Source: Owenweeksia sp. (GTDB lineage Bacteria > Bacteroidota > Bacteroidia > Flavobacteriales > Schleiferiaceae). From it: DNA of 64,000 bases. Each line of letters starts with the position of its first letter. Positions within the stretch are counted from its first letter, which is position 1. The DNA is taken from positions 434,001 to 498,000 of the forward strand of contig NZNV01000017.1 in the NCBI GenBank assembly GCA_002695025.1, given 5' to 3'. Shown here piece after piece: positions 62,220-64,000 of the stretch. The translations under genes and the position numbers were made by a program. The notes beneath the pieces were generated by a model. The model worked only from the letters and a program-made list of their open reading frames with translations, had not been told where the DNA came from and searched no databases.

Positions 62220-63080
62220 CTAGCTCCCCTTGTGATGGTGGTTGGTAAGGTTCATATCCTCCTGTACGGAGAATTCCGCTGCGATGCGTGTATTTCCCAT
62301 AAATATGGCTCCCACATTATTGGCATGAATATGCGTGGTACCCCCGTGACGGGAGAAATAGGTTTTTTTTTCAGCCAACCCATGCATGTACATTTTGGCC
62401 ATGGCAAAAAATAAATGACAATCCTGGGGCTCTAACAGTGGTTTTTCACTCCATCCAGGAGGAAGGGAGATATGAGGTCCGGGGTGGGGAGTATAAATAA
62501 AAATAGGGGAGGAAATATTCTGTGCCCACTGTGAAGTTAGTTTCAGAGTGTCATCAGCGAAGGGTGACTGACCTAAAACCATTATGGCAAAAAGTACCTC
62601 ATCAGGAAGATTCAGGATTTCCTCCCCATTAACTTTAATTGATCTTTGGATACACTCCATTTTGTTTAGTTCCGCTATTTTCTGGAGGTCCAGTGCAGAA
62701 GCCTCATCTTCGGGAGTAAACAATATGGCCACACGGTCGGAGTCGGATCTCAGGCCTTGCAGTTCTTTTTCCCACTTATTAAAATGGTCATGGAAAGTGT
62801 TAAAACTCTTATATCCTGCAAATTGGCAAAGGGTGTCAATATAGTCGCGATTAAAACCCAGTTCATACTTACCTTCCTTCAGAGCTTCCGTTACCTTATC
62901 ATAAATGGACTCCCGCAAATAGCGATAAGAGAGGAACACCCCATGAGCTGTACGGGGTATTTCCCTTTGAATTTCTTTAGATAATATCTCGAACCCTTTT
63001 TTGTCAAGATTCCCTACACCGGCCTTGGAGGCCGCAGTAAGTAAAAGAGCATGGATTTCGTCTACCGCAAAAAGTGCCAT
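62220..63080 (-). CDS. Unrecognised 286-residue protein
   Basis: No signal peptide and no membrane helix. Residues 1-110 are helical with ALLLTAASKAGVGNLDKKGFEILSKEI, RYLRESIYDKV and YIDTLCQFAGYKSFNTFHDHFNKWE; the latter recalls small DNA- or signal-binding helical domains before a C-terminal part (about 115-286) with VAILFTPEDE and HHHKGS at the end. GGTTHIHANN and a PHPGPH stretch are His-rich and may bind metal. Same strand as the lipoprotein gene after it and the response regulator before it. I cannot assign a function. Confidence 0.5.
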   Translation of the reverse strand: MALFAVDEIHALLLTAASKAGVGNLDKKGFEILSKEIQREIPRTAHGVFLSYRYLRESIYDKVTEALKEGKYELGFNRDYIDTLCQFAGYKSFNTFHDHFNKWEKELQGLRSDSDRVAILFTPEDEASALDLQKIAELNKMECIQRSIKVNGEEILNLPDEVLFAIMVLGQSPFADDTLKLTSQWAQNISSPIFIYTPHPGPHISLPPGWSEKPLLEPQDCHLFFAMAKMYMHGLAEKKTYFSRHGGTTHIHANNVGAIFMGNTRIAAEFSVQEDMNLTNHHHKGS

Positions 63081-63165
63081 TGGGTAATTGGTGATTTGGC
63101 ACCCAAGTAAGCCGGATTTACGGTAGAGGTAGGGGCTAACTTTCCGAAACCCTGAAAAATCCTTC

Positions 63166-63891
63166 CTAAACCTGCCGTATTCTTTTCAAAAACTCGGTTT
63201 TGAAATTTTCTCCGAGCGGTATGGAGACTTCCCCCTGCATATACAGGTCATTGGCGTCAAATTCCTTTACATGATGCAGGTTTACAGCGTACGACCGGTG
63301 TACCTGTAAAAAACGGTCTTGTGGTAAAGAGCGAAGGGTTTGCGCCATATTACTGCTCAAGTGCAGCATTCGCAGTTCTTCCGCTTCATCTTTTAAAGTA
63401 TACAGCTTGCAATAGGCACGGTCTGCCCGTAAGTAGCTAATGGATTTACAAAAAACCCTTTGTTTCCTGCCGTCACCGGTTTTTACTTTAACAAAAATAA
63501 AATCCTCGGGAGTGGCTCTGGCAGGTTGTCCTTCTGGCTGCAGTATCAGGTCTATGGTGTGGGCAAGAAGAGCCGCCCGGAAAGGCTTATTCATGAAATA
63601 AGCCCTGTGTTGTTTCTGGATTTTCTGTAGTAACCGGTCATCCTGGTCATCCGTCAGGTATAGCACCGGAATGGAATAGGACTGGTTTATGTGGGCGGCC
63701 AGCTCCACACCGTCCATCTTTCCGTTCAGGTGGATATCCATCAGGATAAGGTCCGGTTTTTCGTTTTCCATAACCATGATAGCCTCCTCTGGGCTATGCG
63801 TCACTATAGTGTCATACCCTCTGAAACCAAGGTCTTCAGAGATGTTTTCAGCGGTAAAAAGATCATCCTCCACAACCAGTATCCGGCTCAT
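63166..63891 (-). CDS. LytR/AlgR-type response regulator (REC + LytTR)
   Basis: A 241-residue regulator: receiver domain 1-120 (ILVVEDD start, phospho-acceptor Asp52 in LILMDIH, Lys about 102 in MNKPF) and a LytTR DNA-binding domain from about 130 (RKQRVFCKSISYLRADRAYCKLYT, LPQDRFLQVHRSYAVNLHHV). The partner histidine kinase is not in the window; it may lie just beyond the right edge. The targets are unknown. Confidence 0.88.
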   Translation of the reverse strand: MSRILVVEDDLFTAENISEDLGFRGYDTIVTHSPEEAIMVMENEKPDLILMDIHLNGKMDGVELAAHINQSYSIPVLYLTDDQDDRLLQKIQKQHRAYFMNKPFRAALLAHTIDLILQPEGQPARATPEDFIFVKVKTGDGRKQRVFCKSISYLRADRAYCKLYTLKDEAEELRMLHLSSNMAQTLRSLPQDRFLQVHRSYAVNLHHVKEFDANDLYMQGEVSIPLGENFKTEFLKRIRQV

Positions 63892-63912
63892 ACCTTTTAA
63901 CGTTTATCCTTC

Positions 63913-63920
63913 CAAAGATA
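63913..63920 (-). promoter_or_regulatory. Candidate -7 box for the response regulator
   Basis: On the minus strand TATCTTTG (plus-strand bases 63913-63920) fits TAnnTTTG about 22 bases before the start at 63891. No clear -33 element is seen. From here to the right edge (64000) nothing else was recognised. Confidence 0.3.
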
Positions 63921-64000
63921 GCCTGAATGAAGTATACATTCTCTACCTTGGACCCAGCATTTTAAGCCATTTTGTATTGAGTAGTAGCTTCAAAACACTT

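Noticed and set aside
1-64000. tRNA, rRNA, riboswitch, IS element, phage or integron parts
   Set aside because: None was recognised on either strand; transposase, integrase or repeat-flanked segments were looked for and not seen.

Overview
This 64 kb window looks like a chromosome segment from a Bacteroidota bacterium, most likely the Flavobacteriales side. The evidence is TAnnTTTG-type promoter boxes (at 295, 3672, 52972 and 57941), a UpxY-type NusG paralogue heading a surface-polysaccharide operon, an exosortase of the XrtF type with its partner membrane protein, a Wzi-type outer-membrane barrel and a fused isobutyryl-CoA mutase. No rRNA, tRNA, CRISPR array, IS element or prophage gene was recognised. 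Starts are often TTG/GTG and Shine-Dalgarno sequences are mostly absent, as expected for this phylum. No search was run; family calls rest on motifs read from the translations.

Left edge and export machinery (1-3.6 kb): the 3' end of cysN (sulfate activation), then a Wza-like lipoprotein and a Wzc-like tyrosine kinase with a Gly-Tyr repeat tail, closed by a strong terminator. Main glycan locus (3.7-42.6 kb): a winged-helix regulator and a UpxY antiterminator lead about 38 kb of genes, all on the plus strand, tightly packed and often overlapping, with only one strong terminator at the very end (42613-42641). Pathways encoded: UDP-HexNAcA (WbpO/WbpP type), a CMP-nonulosonate (NeuB/NeuC/NeuA type), a dTDP-3-amino sugar (FdtA/FdtB type), UDP-ManNAc3NAcA-like steps (WbpB, WbpD, WbpI type), and bacillosamine-type steps (PglC, PglD, PglE, with PglF just downstream). 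Wzx, a Wzy/ligase protein and many glycosyltransferases complete it.

Two parts stand out. (1) At 31.0-35.8 kb a glucuronyl C5-epimerase homologue, a polysaccharide deacetylase-like protein and a sulfotransferase whose N-terminus resembles the animal heparan N-sulfotransferase (NDST) lie close together. A second sulfotransferase is at 15.2 kb and cysN is next door. This is the enzyme set of heparan-type modification in a bacterial capsule/EPS locus. (2) At 20.1-25.1 kb a HAD phosphatase, a divergent GAPDH homologue, a second NeuA-like cytidylyltransferase, an FAH-family protein, a D-2-hydroxyacid dehydrogenase and a sialyltransferase-like protein run in series. I match this to no pathway I know and propose a route to an unusual CMP-activated acid.

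Downstream (42.9-51.8 kb): a PglF/CapD dehydratase, Wzi, XrtF and the XrtF-associated protein form a compact operon, followed by a MacAB-type ABC exporter (one ATPase, two permeases, one adaptor). Right part (51.8-64 kb): a small ribbon-helix-helix protein and an SPFH protein (minus strand), a YceI lipoprotein, RadC, a deacetylase-like/GNAT pair, a YjjG-type HAD, a secreted hypothetical, IcmF, two unrecognised minus-strand proteins and a LytTR response regulator.
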